Source: Devosia geojensis (GTDB taxonomy: Bacteria > Pseudomonadota > Alphaproteobacteria > Rhizobiales > Devosiaceae). Taken from it: a stretch of DNA of 64,000 nt. Below are positions 25,106 to 34,062 of this stretch, piece by piece. How positions within the stretch are numbered: position 1 is the first letter of the stretch; the number at the start of each line of letters is the position of its first letter. Made by a program: the position numbers and the translations under genes. The DNA lies in the NCBI RefSeq assembly GCF_000969415.1, contig NZ_JZEX01000173.1:33427-97426 (forward strand), given 5' to 3'. The notes under the pieces are model-generated. The model saw only the letters and a list, made by a program, of their open reading frames with translations, was not told where the DNA came from and searched no databases.

Positions 25106-25116
25106 GACTCCATCTC

Positions 25117-26340
25117 CTATTCGTTGAACGCCATCACCAGCGGAAGGCCGAATAGCGAGGCCCAGGCCTGCGCGCTCGACCGCTGGATGGCGACGATATT
25201 GGTGTTGCCGGTCCACCAGGCGTTGCCGGTCGCGACAATCACGTCCGGGGCATGCAACATCGACTGGATGACGGGCCAGATGATCAGCTGCTCGTAGCAG
25301 ATGAGCGGCGCAACCTTAAGCCCGGCGAACTCGAAGGCCGGATTGGAAAAGAACCGTGCATGCGCTCCGCCGGTCGTCCAGGGTTGCCACATGGAGACCG
25401 GGACCGGCATGCGCTCGCGGTAGAGGATCTCCGCGCCCTCCCCCGAAATCCGGATCATCACATTATCGTAGCCGAGAGGATCGACGATCGCCGCACCGCC
25501 GTTAACCACAATATCGCGGCTGGAAAGCTCGCGGGTCCAAAGCCGCTCGGTGGTGGCGCTCCACAAGCCCATGGCGCTTTCCGGCAGGATCGCGACATGC
25601 GCGCCGTCGCCGGCCGCCGCCTCGACCAGCCGTATTGTCCCGACCTGCTGATGATAGTCGGCATATTGCCCGGAGGCTTCAAATTTGAATCTGGTGTTGA
25701 TGCCCCGCCATCCTTCCGGTGCGGCCGGCGGCGTCCAGCTCGAGGCGGACCAGGCGAAGGCGAGCGCTGCAACGCCGGCCGCGATCGGCCACGCGCGTGT
25801 AGTCATCGTGAGCAACAGCGCGAACGTCGCGGCAAGGCCGAACCAGGCCCAACCCGGGAAGAGGATGCCAGCCGCGGTGATCGGATGCGCCCACCCGACG
25901 ATCCCGAACGGCGGCACGCTCATAAGCACGGCTGCTATCGCGTAGCGAACGGGCCGGCGCCAGCCGCCGCGCGATGTCCACAGCACGGCATGGACAGCAA
26001 CGAACATCAGCGAGGCGGCTAGCCAGAGGCCAAGGCCGATGGCGAGCTGCGCCCCGAAAAAGATTGACGCGCCGACCGGCAGGCCGCGCGATGCCCCAAG
26101 AAAATGCGCAAGCGCGACCAGACCCGCAACCGTGCGCGACGGAGCGAAGGCCCAAAACGCCGGGAAGGCGATGCCGACCGCGAAGGCGAGAGGATGCCCG
26201 CTCCACCCTATCGCCCCGGTGAAAGCGCCGCCGGCGACGAACAGAATGACCTGCAGGACGCTACGGCGTGAAGGTGAGGACTTCCCGCGCGAGGCCGAGG
26301 ATGCCGTCGGCCGGAAGCGGCCCAAAATATCTTGAATCAT
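25117..26340 (-). CDS. traB: TraB, nitrilase-fold membrane protein of conjugation
   Basis: The 407-residue protein has several N-terminal membrane helices (about 30-190), then a carbon-nitrogen hydrolase-like domain with E in ILPESAMGLW and C in LICYEQL, as in apolipoprotein N-acyltransferase-related proteins. This is the TraB architecture of Ti plasmids. Its exact substrate is unknown. The chosen ATG 26340 makes an unusual 80-base overlap with traF; no better start is visible nearby, so the true start may be a rare codon further in. Confidence 0.85.
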   Translation of the reverse strand: MIQDILGRFRPTASSASRGKSSPSRRSVLQVILFVAGGAFTGAIGWSGHPLAFAVGIAFPAFWAFAPSRTVAGLVALAHFLGASRGLPVGASIFFGAQLAIGLGLWLAASLMFVAVHAVLWTSRGGWRRPVRYAIAAVLMSVPPFGIVGWAHPITAAGILFPGWAWFGLAATFALLLTMTTRAWPIAAGVAALAFAWSASSWTPPAAPEGWRGINTRFKFEASGQYADYHQQVGTIRLVEAAAGDGAHVAILPESAMGLWSATTERLWTRELSSRDIVVNGGAAIVDPLGYDNVMIRISGEGAEILYRERMPVPVSMWQPWTTGGAHARFFSNPAFEFAGLKVAPLICYEQLIIWPVIQSMLHAPDVIVATGNAWWTGNTNIVAIQRSSAQAWASLFGLPLVMAFNE

Positions 26341-26794
26341 AGGAACCAACAAAATCGGAATGAAGAAACACTTCGCCCTCGGGCACGACGCCACCCTTCC
26401 AGGGCATCATCGGCCGCCCTTCGGCGTCCTGGGCGTAAACGGTCGAGGCTGCCAAGGGCACGTCATCTATGATGACCTGGTTCTCGATGCGGATGGACTG
26501 TCCGGCCAATGCGACGACGGTCTTGATGAGCGGCGCTGTGCCGGCCGGGCAAAGACCCCGGGGCAGATAGAAACGATCGCGGGCAAGATCGACGGCGGGA
26601 CCGGAAGGTGGGCAGATGAACACACGGTCGCCGACCGCAACCGGACGGTCCAGCGTTTCTATCTGCCAAAGGCCCAGCGGATAGGAGAGCGTGAAGTTCA
26701 CCCGGTAGCCGCCCCATGCGAAGGCTGCCGCCATCGCACCGAGGAGGACGGCGCCGGCGCCGATGGTCGCAAGCGCCCTGCGCTGTCTCGTCAT
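26261..26794 (-). CDS. traF: TraF, conjugative-transfer signal peptidase (S26 family)
   Basis: Processes the TrbC pilin in RP4-type systems. The 177-residue protein has an N-terminal membrane anchor (about 8-28), the catalytic Ser region LSYPLGLW (Ser near 37) and the catalytic Lys region IKTVVALAGQ (Lys near 91), and an S26-type end GSYDSRYFGPL. The ATG overlaps the traA stop (ATGA), so the two are coupled. Confidence 0.92.
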   Translation of the reverse strand: MTRQRRALATIGAGAVLLGAMAAAFAWGGYRVNFTLSYPLGLWQIETLDRPVAVGDRVFICPPSGPAVDLARDRFYLPRGLCPAGTAPLIKTVVALAGQSIRIENQVIIDDVPLAASTVYAQDAEGRPMMPWKGGVVPEGEVFLHSDFVGSYDSRYFGPLPADGILGLAREVLTFTP

Positions 26795-29700
26795 CGCGTC
26801 ATGCCCCGATCGCGGAGCTGGCTCTTCGCCCGGGTCTGCTTCTGCGCCCGCTCATAGGCCGCAACGCGTTGGGCGGCATTGAAGCTCGGCCAGGCTGCGA
26901 CCAGGGTAGAGCGGTCGCCCTCGGCGACTTGTGCCGCGGCTGCGTCATAGGCCGGACCCTTGGCCTCTTTCGAACCGAGGAAGGCCCGTTCTCCAAACCG
27001 CTGGTCGAGTGCCTTGTTGAGCTGATCGATCTCTGCCTTCACCATTTTGTCGGCAAGGGCGAAACTGAGGGCCGCGGACAGATCATTGCGGCCGATCGCA
27101 TCGCGGATGCGGTCAAGCACGCTCTGCGCCGATCCGGACAATGCAGGAATGTCGACGCGGCTGCCGTCGCGCTCGCGCGACAATTCGACGGTGCGAAGAT
27201 CTGCGATCTCGGCGCGCAGCCGCACATACCGCGCAAGGTTGTCCTTGAGTGCCGGAACGTTGTTCAAGGCCCGCTGCCGCTCGGCCTTCGCGGCCGACGA
27301 GGCGAGCATGCCGGTCCTGCCGCGCATCGCGCCGAAGGCCCCCGGATCGCGATCGAGCTGGTCGACCACGCGGCTTTGTGCTGCCTGCCTCTCCGCTTGA
27401 TTGGCACTCATGATCGCGGAAAGGTTCATCGCATCAATAGCGCCATCGGGGTTCTCATAGACCTGGGCAACGCGGTCGCGAAGCTGGGTCCAGGCATCGG
27501 TCAGTGTGGCGTCTGATTGCAATCTGGCCTCCACGAGCTGCGGGATGGATTGCGCCCAGGTCGCAAGGCCGCGAATCCAGGGCTGGGAAACTGGCGAGGC
27601 AGTCACGGTCGCGGCAGCCTGTGCCTGACGATCGGCGGCACGGCCGAACCACCCGATGAATGTTGAAAGCCTGGCGGCGGCCGTCTCGAGCCGATCGCGC
27701 TGCTCCCTGATCCAACGGAGCTGGTTTTCGACCAGGGCTTTCGCCACGCGCGCGCCGTAGAGGCCGCGGCTGTTGGCATAGGAAAGCGCCTGCTCGTAGA
27801 GCTTCGACCCGGCGAAATCGAGCGTGGTATCCTTGGCGCCGCGCTTCGACAGGTTTTGAATGAGCCCGCCTGCCTGCTCGAACGAGCGTCGTCCGTAATA
27901 GAGTTTTGCGTCATGCCGGTGGCGGGTCATCGCCACATAGGTCAGATGCCGGTCGAGCGAGAGGGTCGCCAGCACCTTCACCCGATCGATGGTGGCGCCC
28001 TGGGACTTGTGAATGGTGGTCGCATAGCCATGGTCGACGTTGCGATAGAACCGCTGGTCGATCTCCACCCTTCTCTTGTCGTCTCCAACCTCGGCGGCGA
28101 AGCGTCCCGTCTCGGCCTCGACGATGCGGCCGATCATGCCGTTCTTGACGCCAAGCGAACCCTCGTTCTTCAGGAACACGATCTGGTCGCCCGCCGCAAA
28201 GTTTCGCATACCGTCTTCGGTGCGGAAGGCATGGCCTTGCTCGATCAAACCGCGCTCGAGGAGGGCGCCGCGTGCCAGCTCGTTCAGTGTCCGCACATCG
28301 CGGCGAAGATGCGCAAGGATCAGGCTCGACCGGTTCGGGTCGTACTCGGCAATCCAGTCGCGAATGAGCGCGCTGACCGCCTGGTCCTTCAACTCCATGC
28401 CGACCAGGCGTCCCTTCCCCTGATAGGCGGAGATCGCCGCCCCGATCTTGCCTCGGGCAAGATCCATTGAGGCATCGCGCATCCACTGCTCACGCTGGCG
28501 GTAGATCGTGCCGAGCTCGGCATAGCCGACGCGATCGGCAAGCGATCGGAACGCAGCACCCGCCTCGATCGGCTGCAACTGATCGGCATCGCCGACAAGG
28601 ACAAGCTTGCCGCCGGCATGAGCAATGGCCGAAACGAAGTCCGCCATCTGGCGCGACGACACCATGCCGGCCTCGTCCATGACGAACACGGTCTTTTTGT
28701 CCAGCTGAAGGCGGCTTCGCTCCCATTGAAGCTGCCAGGACGCCAGCGTTCGCGAAGTAATGCCCGCTTCCTTCTCCAGCCCCTCGGCCGCCTTGCCCGC
28801 GAGCGCACCGCCGACAACGCGATAGCCGCAAGCCTCCCATATTTCGCGCGCGGCCTTCATCATCGTGGTCTTGCCGGCACCGGCGCGCCCGACGATGATG
28901 GCAAGGCGCTCGTCTCCGGTGATCCGTTCCAGACCGACGCTTTGCTCGCCGGAAATCTGCGCCTGGCCGGCAATGACTTCGGCGCGCGCGCTCACTGACA
29001 CGCCGAACCGGCCACTCGTCGCGAGATGCTCGGCCTGGTTCCCCATCTCGGCCTCAATGCGGATCATGTCGCGCGTCGCAAACCGCTCGGGCAAACGCTC
29101 ACCGGTTTCCGGATCGATCCCTTCCGCCTCGATCTTCACGGCTTCCGGACTTCCCATGACGCGCGCCAACAAGTTCACGAACTGGCCGGGATCATCGATA
29201 TAGCGGTGCAGATATTTGGCGACATCGCGCTCGTCGAAGACGCTCTTCTCGCGCGCGATCGCGTCCAGAACGATCTCTGGCCGGCGCTCTATCCGGCGGG
29301 CATTCTCGCGCCGCGTTTCCTCGTGTAATGCGAGCCGTTCAAGCCTAGCCCCGCGACCTTCGGCTTGCCGCTGGCGCTGAATGTTCTTGGCTTGAACACC
29401 GATATGCGAAGTCGGCTCCAGCTCGATGCCGCGTTCGGCATAGGAGCGGCCATCGACGCGAATGTCATGGCCGTTCAATTCCAGATGCTTGTTCTGGGCG
29501 GCATACCAGGCCTCCCGCAGCGCGAGGAAGTCGGCCTTGTCACCGGCCCAGAGCCTGTAAACGATCTGGCCGGACTTCGAACGGACCGGCTGTCCGTCGT
29601 CCCCAATGACCGGCACCTTTTTGCCGCCGAAACCGTCGTTCGTCAGCGGGCGCAGTGTCGTCATCAAATGCACATGCGGATTGCCCGGCGCATCGTGATA

Positions 29701-30099
29701 GACCCAGTCCGTGACCAGCCCACGCGTGCTGACATGCTCGGCGACGAACTCGCGCATCATCGCGATGTTCTGCTCTGTGGTCAGCTCGCGCGGCAGCGCC
29801 AGAATGAATTCCTTGGCGAGCTGAGCGTCCTTGCGGGTCTCGAACGCCTCAACCTTGTTCCAGAAGGCTTCGGACGCGCCGGCAACCGAGCGATCGGCAA
29901 TAAGCGCCCTCGCCCAGGCCGGGGCATCGGCCGGCAACACGAACTCGTCATGGACCATGCCGGGCTTACGCGAGAAGTCCGCCACGCTGCCCTCGCGCTC
30001 GTTCTCCATGCGCGCACAATGGCGATACGCCGCCGCCGCGACAGAACTGCGGCCTTCGCCGCGGCTGATCAGTTGGGGCGTGAAATGGGTGATTGCCAC
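26791..30099 (-). CDS. traA: TraA, MobA/MobL-type relaxase-helicase
   Basis: Nicks oriT and unwinds the transferred strand. The 1102-residue protein has an N-terminal MobA/MobL relaxase domain (start AITHFTPQLISRGEGRSSVAAAAYRHC; metal-binding triad region NPHVHLMTTLRPL), then a RecD-like SF1 helicase with Walker A GRAGAGKTT near residue 403, FVMDEAGMV, and TTIHKSQGATI, plus a long helical tail. Size matches Ti TraA (about 1100). The start is GTG at 30099, placed at the conserved AI-HF opening. It is divergent from traC across the oriT region. Confidence 0.96.
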   Translation of the reverse strand: MAITHFTPQLISRGEGRSSVAAAAYRHCARMENEREGSVADFSRKPGMVHDEFVLPADAPAWARALIADRSVAGASEAFWNKVEAFETRKDAQLAKEFILALPRELTTEQNIAMMREFVAEHVSTRGLVTDWVYHDAPGNPHVHLMTTLRPLTNDGFGGKKVPVIGDDGQPVRSKSGQIVYRLWAGDKADFLALREAWYAAQNKHLELNGHDIRVDGRSYAERGIELEPTSHIGVQAKNIQRQRQAEGRGARLERLALHEETRRENARRIERRPEIVLDAIAREKSVFDERDVAKYLHRYIDDPGQFVNLLARVMGSPEAVKIEAEGIDPETGERLPERFATRDMIRIEAEMGNQAEHLATSGRFGVSVSARAEVIAGQAQISGEQSVGLERITGDERLAIIVGRAGAGKTTMMKAAREIWEACGYRVVGGALAGKAAEGLEKEAGITSRTLASWQLQWERSRLQLDKKTVFVMDEAGMVSSRQMADFVSAIAHAGGKLVLVGDADQLQPIEAGAAFRSLADRVGYAELGTIYRQREQWMRDASMDLARGKIGAAISAYQGKGRLVGMELKDQAVSALIRDWIAEYDPNRSSLILAHLRRDVRTLNELARGALLERGLIEQGHAFRTEDGMRNFAAGDQIVFLKNEGSLGVKNGMIGRIVEAETGRFAAEVGDDKRRVEIDQRFYRNVDHGYATTIHKSQGATIDRVKVLATLSLDRHLTYVAMTRHRHDAKLYYGRRSFEQAGGLIQNLSKRGAKDTTLDFAGSKLYEQALSYANSRGLYGARVAKALVENQLRWIREQRDRLETAAARLSTFIGWFGRAADRQAQAAATVTASPVSQPWIRGLATWAQSIPQLVEARLQSDATLTDAWTQLRDRVAQVYENPDGAIDAMNLSAIMSANQAERQAAQSRVVDQLDRDPGAFGAMRGRTGMLASSAAKAERQRALNNVPALKDNLARYVRLRAEIADLRTVELSRERDGSRVDIPALSGSAQSVLDRIRDAIGRNDLSAALSFALADKMVKAEIDQLNKALDQRFGERAFLGSKEAKGPAYDAAAAQVAEGDRSTLVAAWPSFNAAQRVAAYERAQKQTRAKSQLRDRGMTR

Positions 30100-30175
30100 A
30101 GGGCAGGTGCTCTTTCGATCCGAATGCGAAGGCTGTTCGGTCCAGCGCGGTCCGTCCCCGGGGGCCGAACGCAGA

Positions 30176-30291
30176 ACGTTGCTTGCAACGTATTACTGCG
30201 CCCTTGGACCGTTCTTCCGAACGGCGGGATTCTTCCCGCAATGCGTAGGCTTCGCCTACCTGTGGTTTCTCGCAGGGTGCGCTGCGCGCAC
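30176..30291. other. oriT: oriT with RSF1010-like nick region and serial hairpins
   Basis: The traA-traC gap holds an inverted repeat ACGTTGC-TT-GCAACGT (30176-30191) directly followed by ATTACTGCGCCCTT (30192-30205), which resembles the RSF1010/Ti nick region TAAGTGCG/CCCT; the predicted nick lies at 30200/30201. Four more perfect inverted repeats follow: CCGTTC/GAACGG (30209-30224), GCGGGA/TCCCGC (30224-30239), GTAGGC/GCCTAC (30245-30259) and GTGCGC/GCGCAC (30277-30291). A MobA/L relaxase gene on one side and the traC/traD accessory genes on the other support the call. Confidence 0.82.
30260..30275. promoter_or_regulatory. Second candidate tra box near oriT
   Basis: CTGTGG-TTTC-TCGCAG matches the traR-traI palindrome CTGTGA-CTTT-TCACAG at 12 of 16 positions, with an imperfect dyad. 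On Ti plasmids TraR also controls the divergent traAFBH and traCDG operons from this gap. Support is position plus partial identity. Confidence 0.38.
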
Positions 30292-30348
30292 GTCAAATGC
30301 GATTCTCCGTATCGCGTTGACCATCTACGAAACCGGAGAACCCAGCCG

Positions 30349-30597
30349 ATGAGACGACCCTCTTCCCGTATCCGCGAGGAAATCGAACGCCTGCAGGAGC
30401 AGCTGAAACTTGCCGAAGCCAAGGAGGCCGAACGCATCGGCCGGCTCGCACTGAAGGCCGGATTGGGCGACGTAAACGCATCCGACACAGAGCTGATCAC
30501 AGGCTTCGAAGAGATGGCAAAGCGATTTCAAACGGGAACGAAGCAGAAGGCGCCCGGGCCGGCTGCTCGCTCTCAAGCGGACGCTTCTGATGCATGA
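30349..30597 (+). CDS. traC: TraC, oriT-processing accessory protein
   Basis: The 82-residue basic protein ([40 protein letters not shown]) matches the short TraC of Ti plasmids, a relaxosome accessory factor with a ribbon or coiled-coil N-terminus. GGAGAA precedes the ATG. It overlaps traD by 8 bases. An inverted repeat TTCTCCG (30303) / CGGAGAA (30334) covers its leader. Confidence 0.85.
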   Translation: MRRPSSRIREEIERLQEQLKLAEAKEAERIGRLALKAGLGDVNASDTELITGFEEMAKRFQTGTKQKAPGPAARSQADASDA

Positions 30598-30880
30598 CCG
30601 CCGCTACCGGGCGTCACAAACGGAAGCCCGGAAGAAGGATGCCCGCGAGAAGATCCAGCTCGGCGGTCTCGTCGTGAAGGCGGGGCTTCGCAGCGAGAAT
30701 CGCGCCGTCATTCTCGGCGCCCTCGTCGACGCGGCTGCGCGGCTCGGCGACGCAACAGAGCGCGCTCGATTGGCCGCAATCGGAAAGGCGATATTCGACA
30801 ATGACAGCGAAGAAACTGATGTTGCTGACCGCGCCGGCGGTGATGATGTTGGGAGCCGTGCTGGGGCTCCAGGGGATTGA
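30590..30880 (+). CDS. traD: TraD, small conjugation accessory protein
   Basis: The 96-residue product contains [35 protein letters not shown], the conserved core of Ti-type TraD (about 70 residues). The C-terminal 25 residues overlap the start of traG in another frame and are probably not conserved. It is translated with traC and traG. TraC and TraD share the K(A/V)GL core, as is usual for this family pair. Confidence 0.85.
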   Translation: MHDRRYRASQTEARKKDAREKIQLGGLVVKAGLRSENRAVILGALVDAAARLGDATERARLAAIGKAIFDNDSEETDVADRAGGDDVGSRAGAPGD

Positions 30881-32732
30881 GACGTGGCTCGCCGGTTTCG
30901 GGACTTCTCCCGAAAGCTATCTGACCCTCGGGCGCATCGGACTTGCCGTCCCCTACGCTGCCGCGGCCGCGATCGGCGTCATCTTCCTCTTTGCCGCCAG
31001 GCGCTCACTTGCCATTCAATCGGCCGGCCTCGGCGTCTTGATCGGCGGGCTTGCAGCCGTCGCTTTCGCCGCCGTTTCGGAGACGCAACGCCTGTCCGCC
31101 TTCGCCAGCCAGGTGCCGGAAGGAGCGGTGTTTTCCTTCCTCGACCACTACACCATCGGCGGCGCGGCGACGGCCTTCGTCGCCGGCATGTTCGGATTGC
31201 GGGTTGCTCTGCGCGGCAATGCCGCGTTTGCAGCGACAGGTCCGAAACGGCTCTCGGGCCGTCGCGCCATCCATGGCGATAGCCATTGGATGGACACCGC
31301 CACAACCGCTCGACTCTTTCCCGAAAGCGGCGGCATCGTGCTGGGAGAACGCTATCGGGTCGACGAAGATTCCGTCACCGGCATCAACTTCGATCCGCGC
31401 CGTAAGGAGACCTGGGGCAAGGGCGGAAAGTCACCGCTCGTCTGCTTCGATTGCGGTTTCGGCTCGACCCACGGGATCGTCTTCGCCGGTTCCGGCGGTT
31501 ACAAGACCACCTCCGTGGTCGTGCCGACGGCGCTCAAGTTCAAGGGCTCGATGATCATCCTCGATCCCTCGACCGAGATCGCGTCGATGGTCGCCTCCCA
31601 TCGCGAAGCGCATGGGCAGGACGTGCTCATTCTCGATCCGAAACGGCCCGACATAGGGTTCAACGTGCTCGACTGGATCGGCCGCTTCGGCAACGCGCCG
31701 GAGGAACATATTGCCTCCGTAGCGGCGTGGCTGATGTCGGAAAAGCCGCGCATCACGTCCGGCGCCGACGATTTCTTCCGCGTCTCGGCCGAACAGCTCA
31801 TCACCGGTGTCATCGCCGATGTGATGCTCTCCGATCCGGACGATACCAAGCGCGAACGCTCCCTGCGCGTCGTGCGCGCGCGGCTCGCCGAGCCGGAAGA
31901 GACGCTCAAGGAAAAGCTCGCCGATCTGTATCAAAGCTCGACCTCCCGGTTCGTCAAAGAGGTCATCGCGCCTTTCATCAACATGACGCCGCAAACCTTC
32001 TCCGGCGTTTATGCGACCGCCGCCAAGGAGACGCACTGGCTCTCCTACGACAGCTACGCGGCCATCGTGTCGGGCAACACTTTCAGGACGGACGACATCG
32101 CCAATGGGCGCACCACCGTGTTCATCAACATCGATCTGTCGACGCTCGAAAATCATCCCGGCATGGCTCGCGTCGTCATCGGCGCGTTCCTCAAGGCGAT
32201 CTACAATCGCAATGGCGATCTCGAAGAGCGCGCCCTGTTCCTGCTCGATGAGGCTGCCCGCCTCGGCTACATGCGCATCGTCGAAACCGCCCGCGACGCC
32301 GGCCGCAAATATGGCATCACTCTGCTGATGCTGTTCCAGTCGCTCGGGCAGATGCGCGAAGCCTTTGGCGGTCGCGATGCGACCAGCAAGTGGTTCGAGT
32401 CTGCGTCCTGGGTGTCCTTCTCGGCGATCAACGATCCGGAGACGGCGAAGTACATTTCGGAGCGCTGCGGCATGACCACCGTAGAGGTGAACCAGGTCAG
32501 CCGAACCTCGCGCGACATGGGTTCGTCCCGCACCCGCTCGCAACAGCTCTCGCAACGCCCGCTGATCCTGCCGCATGAAGTCACGCAGATGCGCACCGAT
32601 GAACAGATCATTCTGACCGGCGGCAACCCGCCAATCCGTTGCGGTCGCGCCATCTACTTCCGTCGTCCGGAAATGGCTTCGCTCGTCGGCAAGAGCAGTT
32701 TCCAACCGAAGACGGGAGCAGCTGGATCGTGA
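30801..32732 (+). CDS. traG: TraG, type IV coupling protein
   Basis: VirD4-type ATPase that links the relaxosome to the trb channel. The 643-residue protein has N-terminal membrane helices (about 8-28, 45-70, 75-95 and 110-135), Walker A GSGGYKTT near residue 232 and Walker [14 protein letters not shown] near 478. Length matches the family. The gene starts inside the traD frame at ATG 30801 and ends the rightward tra operon. Confidence 0.96.
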   Translation: MTAKKLMLLTAPAVMMLGAVLGLQGIETWLAGFGTSPESYLTLGRIGLAVPYAAAAAIGVIFLFAARRSLAIQSAGLGVLIGGLAAVAFAAVSETQRLSAFASQVPEGAVFSFLDHYTIGGAATAFVAGMFGLRVALRGNAAFAATGPKRLSGRRAIHGDSHWMDTATTARLFPESGGIVLGERYRVDEDSVTGINFDPRRKETWGKGGKSPLVCFDCGFGSTHGIVFAGSGGYKTTSVVVPTALKFKGSMIILDPSTEIASMVASHREAHGQDVLILDPKRPDIGFNVLDWIGRFGNAPEEHIASVAAWLMSEKPRITSGADDFFRVSAEQLITGVIADVMLSDPDDTKRERSLRVVRARLAEPEETLKEKLADLYQSSTSRFVKEVIAPFINMTPQTFSGVYATAAKETHWLSYDSYAAIVSGNTFRTDDIANGRTTVFINIDLSTLENHPGMARVVIGAFLKAIYNRNGDLEERALFLLDEAARLGYMRIVETARDAGRKYGITLLMLFQSLGQMREAFGGRDATSKWFESASWVSFSAINDPETAKYISERCGMTTVEVNQVSRTSRDMGSSRTRSQQLSQRPLILPHEVTQMRTDEQIILTGGNPPIRCGRAIYFRRPEMASLVGKSSFQPKTGAAGS

Positions 32733-33016
32733 AACGGCTGCCGTCCCGCCCCCGTTTACCACAAGCTCGGGGGCTTCACTTCGGCGCAATATGGGAAGCG
32801 CGTTCAGCCCCCTCGCCTGCTCCGCTTCGCTCCGCCCCGCTTGCGCGGGGTGGAAAACAGGGACGGCACGGGACTTTGTGCCTTGGCCGCCTGACGTCGG
32901 CCATTCTCACAACGGTCATCCATCACAAACGACCGCTGTGCGCCCCATTCCTGCCGCTCAGGGCCGCAAAAAGTGCTCCCTGAAGCGGACACTCAGAAAT
33001 CCGTCCGATGCTCCGT
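32733..33016. other. Gap after traG with a GC-rich hairpin
   Basis: No gene seen. An inverted repeat CCCCGC-TTGC-GCGGGG at 32835-32850, about 100 bases after traG, may end the tra transcript although no T-tract follows. This gap is the junction between the transfer region and the metal/sulfur cargo island; no transposon end was recognised. Confidence 0.4.
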
Positions 33017-33964
33017 TTACGTCAGTCGTCCTGCTACCGCGGTCAGCACAGGAATGCCGACGAGGACATTAAAGGGGAAGGTGACTGCAAGGGACATGGT
33101 GAGCGGCATGCCGGGATCGACCTCGGGCAGCGCCATCCTTATGGCAGCAGGCGCGGCTATGTAACTCGCGCTGCCGGCAAGGGTGGCCAGCGCAGCGGCA
33201 GAGCCGGCATCGAGCCCGATGCCCATGCCGATCAGAAGGCCGACCATGCCATTGGTGATGGCGAGCGCAATTGCCAGGGCGACGAGCCTTGGCGAGACGC
33301 TGCCGTTGCCGGTCAGATGCCGCCCCGCCACAAGGCCCATGTCGAGCAGGAACAGGCAGAGAATACCACCAAACGCTCCCTCGAAGACTGGCCGAACCGG
33401 CTCGAAACCCGTCCGCCCCGCAACCAGGCCAATGATGAACCCGCCTACCAACAGCAGGATCGAACCATCCCGCAGCGTGTGGGAGAGATGGTGGCCCAGT
33501 GCATGCGCCTTTGTGCTGGAGGCGCGCCGGGCAAGCCACAGGCCGACGAGGATTGCCGGCGCCTCCATGAGAGCCAGCACGGCAACCATAAAGCCGGCAA
33601 CCTCAATTCCTGCCGCCTCCAGCGCCGCAACGCCGGTGACGAAGGTGACCACCGACACTGACCCGTAATGCGCTGCGACAGCCCCGGCATTCATCCTGTC
33701 AAGACCGCCCAGCCGCCGGACGGACCAATATGCCGGAAAGGGAAGCAGGAGGCTCAGTGCGAGACCCGCGAAACCGGCCAGGAAGAGCTCCGGCGTAAGG
33801 CCATTCTGTGACACTTGTACCCCGCCTTTGAGGCCGATGGCGGCCATGAGGTATATCGCCAGCGCTTTGCCAATCGCTTCAGGGATTTGCAGATTACTGC
33901 GGGCCAGAGCCGCGAGCAGCCCGAGAGCGAAGAACAGGATGGCGGGGGACAACAAACTTTGCAT
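33017..33964 (-). CDS. SbtA-like sodium-dependent permease (DUF897 family)
   Basis: Family members in cyanobacteria are sodium-dependent bicarbonate transporters; proteobacterial substrates are mostly untested. The 315-residue protein is an integral membrane protein with about ten hydrophobic segments and the family patterns LKGGVQVS near 45-52 and AAHYGSVSVVTF near 97-108. It is divergent from a lysR gene with a 98-base gap full of TTCGAT half sites, so that regulator probably controls it. Confidence 0.82.
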   Translation of the reverse strand: MQSLLSPAILFFALGLLAALARSNLQIPEAIGKALAIYLMAAIGLKGGVQVSQNGLTPELFLAGFAGLALSLLLPFPAYWSVRRLGGLDRMNAGAVAAHYGSVSVVTFVTGVAALEAAGIEVAGFMVAVLALMEAPAILVGLWLARRASSTKAHALGHHLSHTLRDGSILLLVGGFIIGLVAGRTGFEPVRPVFEGAFGGILCLFLLDMGLVAGRHLTGNGSVSPRLVALAIALAITNGMVGLLIGMGIGLDAGSAAALATLAGSASYIAAPAAIRMALPEVDPGMPLTMSLAVTFPFNVLVGIPVLTAVAGRLT

Positions 33965-33984
33965 GGGGGAACTTCGCGGGAGAT

Positions 33985-34008
33985 TTCGATTGAAGTCGCT
34001 CTATCGAA
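33985..34008. promoter_or_regulatory. LysR-type operator between permease and lysR
   Basis: TTCGAT (33985) and ATCGAA (34003) form an inverted repeat with a 12-base spacer, the symmetry expected for a LysR-family site. Further half sites TTCGAT at 34018 and ATCGAA at 34058, and ATTCA-TTGAT-TGAAT just after 34025, lie in the same gap. Confidence 0.5.
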
Positions 34009-34062
34009 GAGAATTCGTTCGATATAATTCATTGATTGAATGGTAGCATTCTCTAAAATCGA

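Noticed and set aside
31431..32789. 452-codon open frame opposite traG
   Set aside because: Shadow frame of a strongly conserved gene with composition typical of antisense reading.
32733..33016. Transposon end or IS remnant at the left edge of the cargo island
   Set aside because: No terminal inverted repeat, transposase fragment or target duplication could be matched with the right edge near 48.3-48.9 kb.
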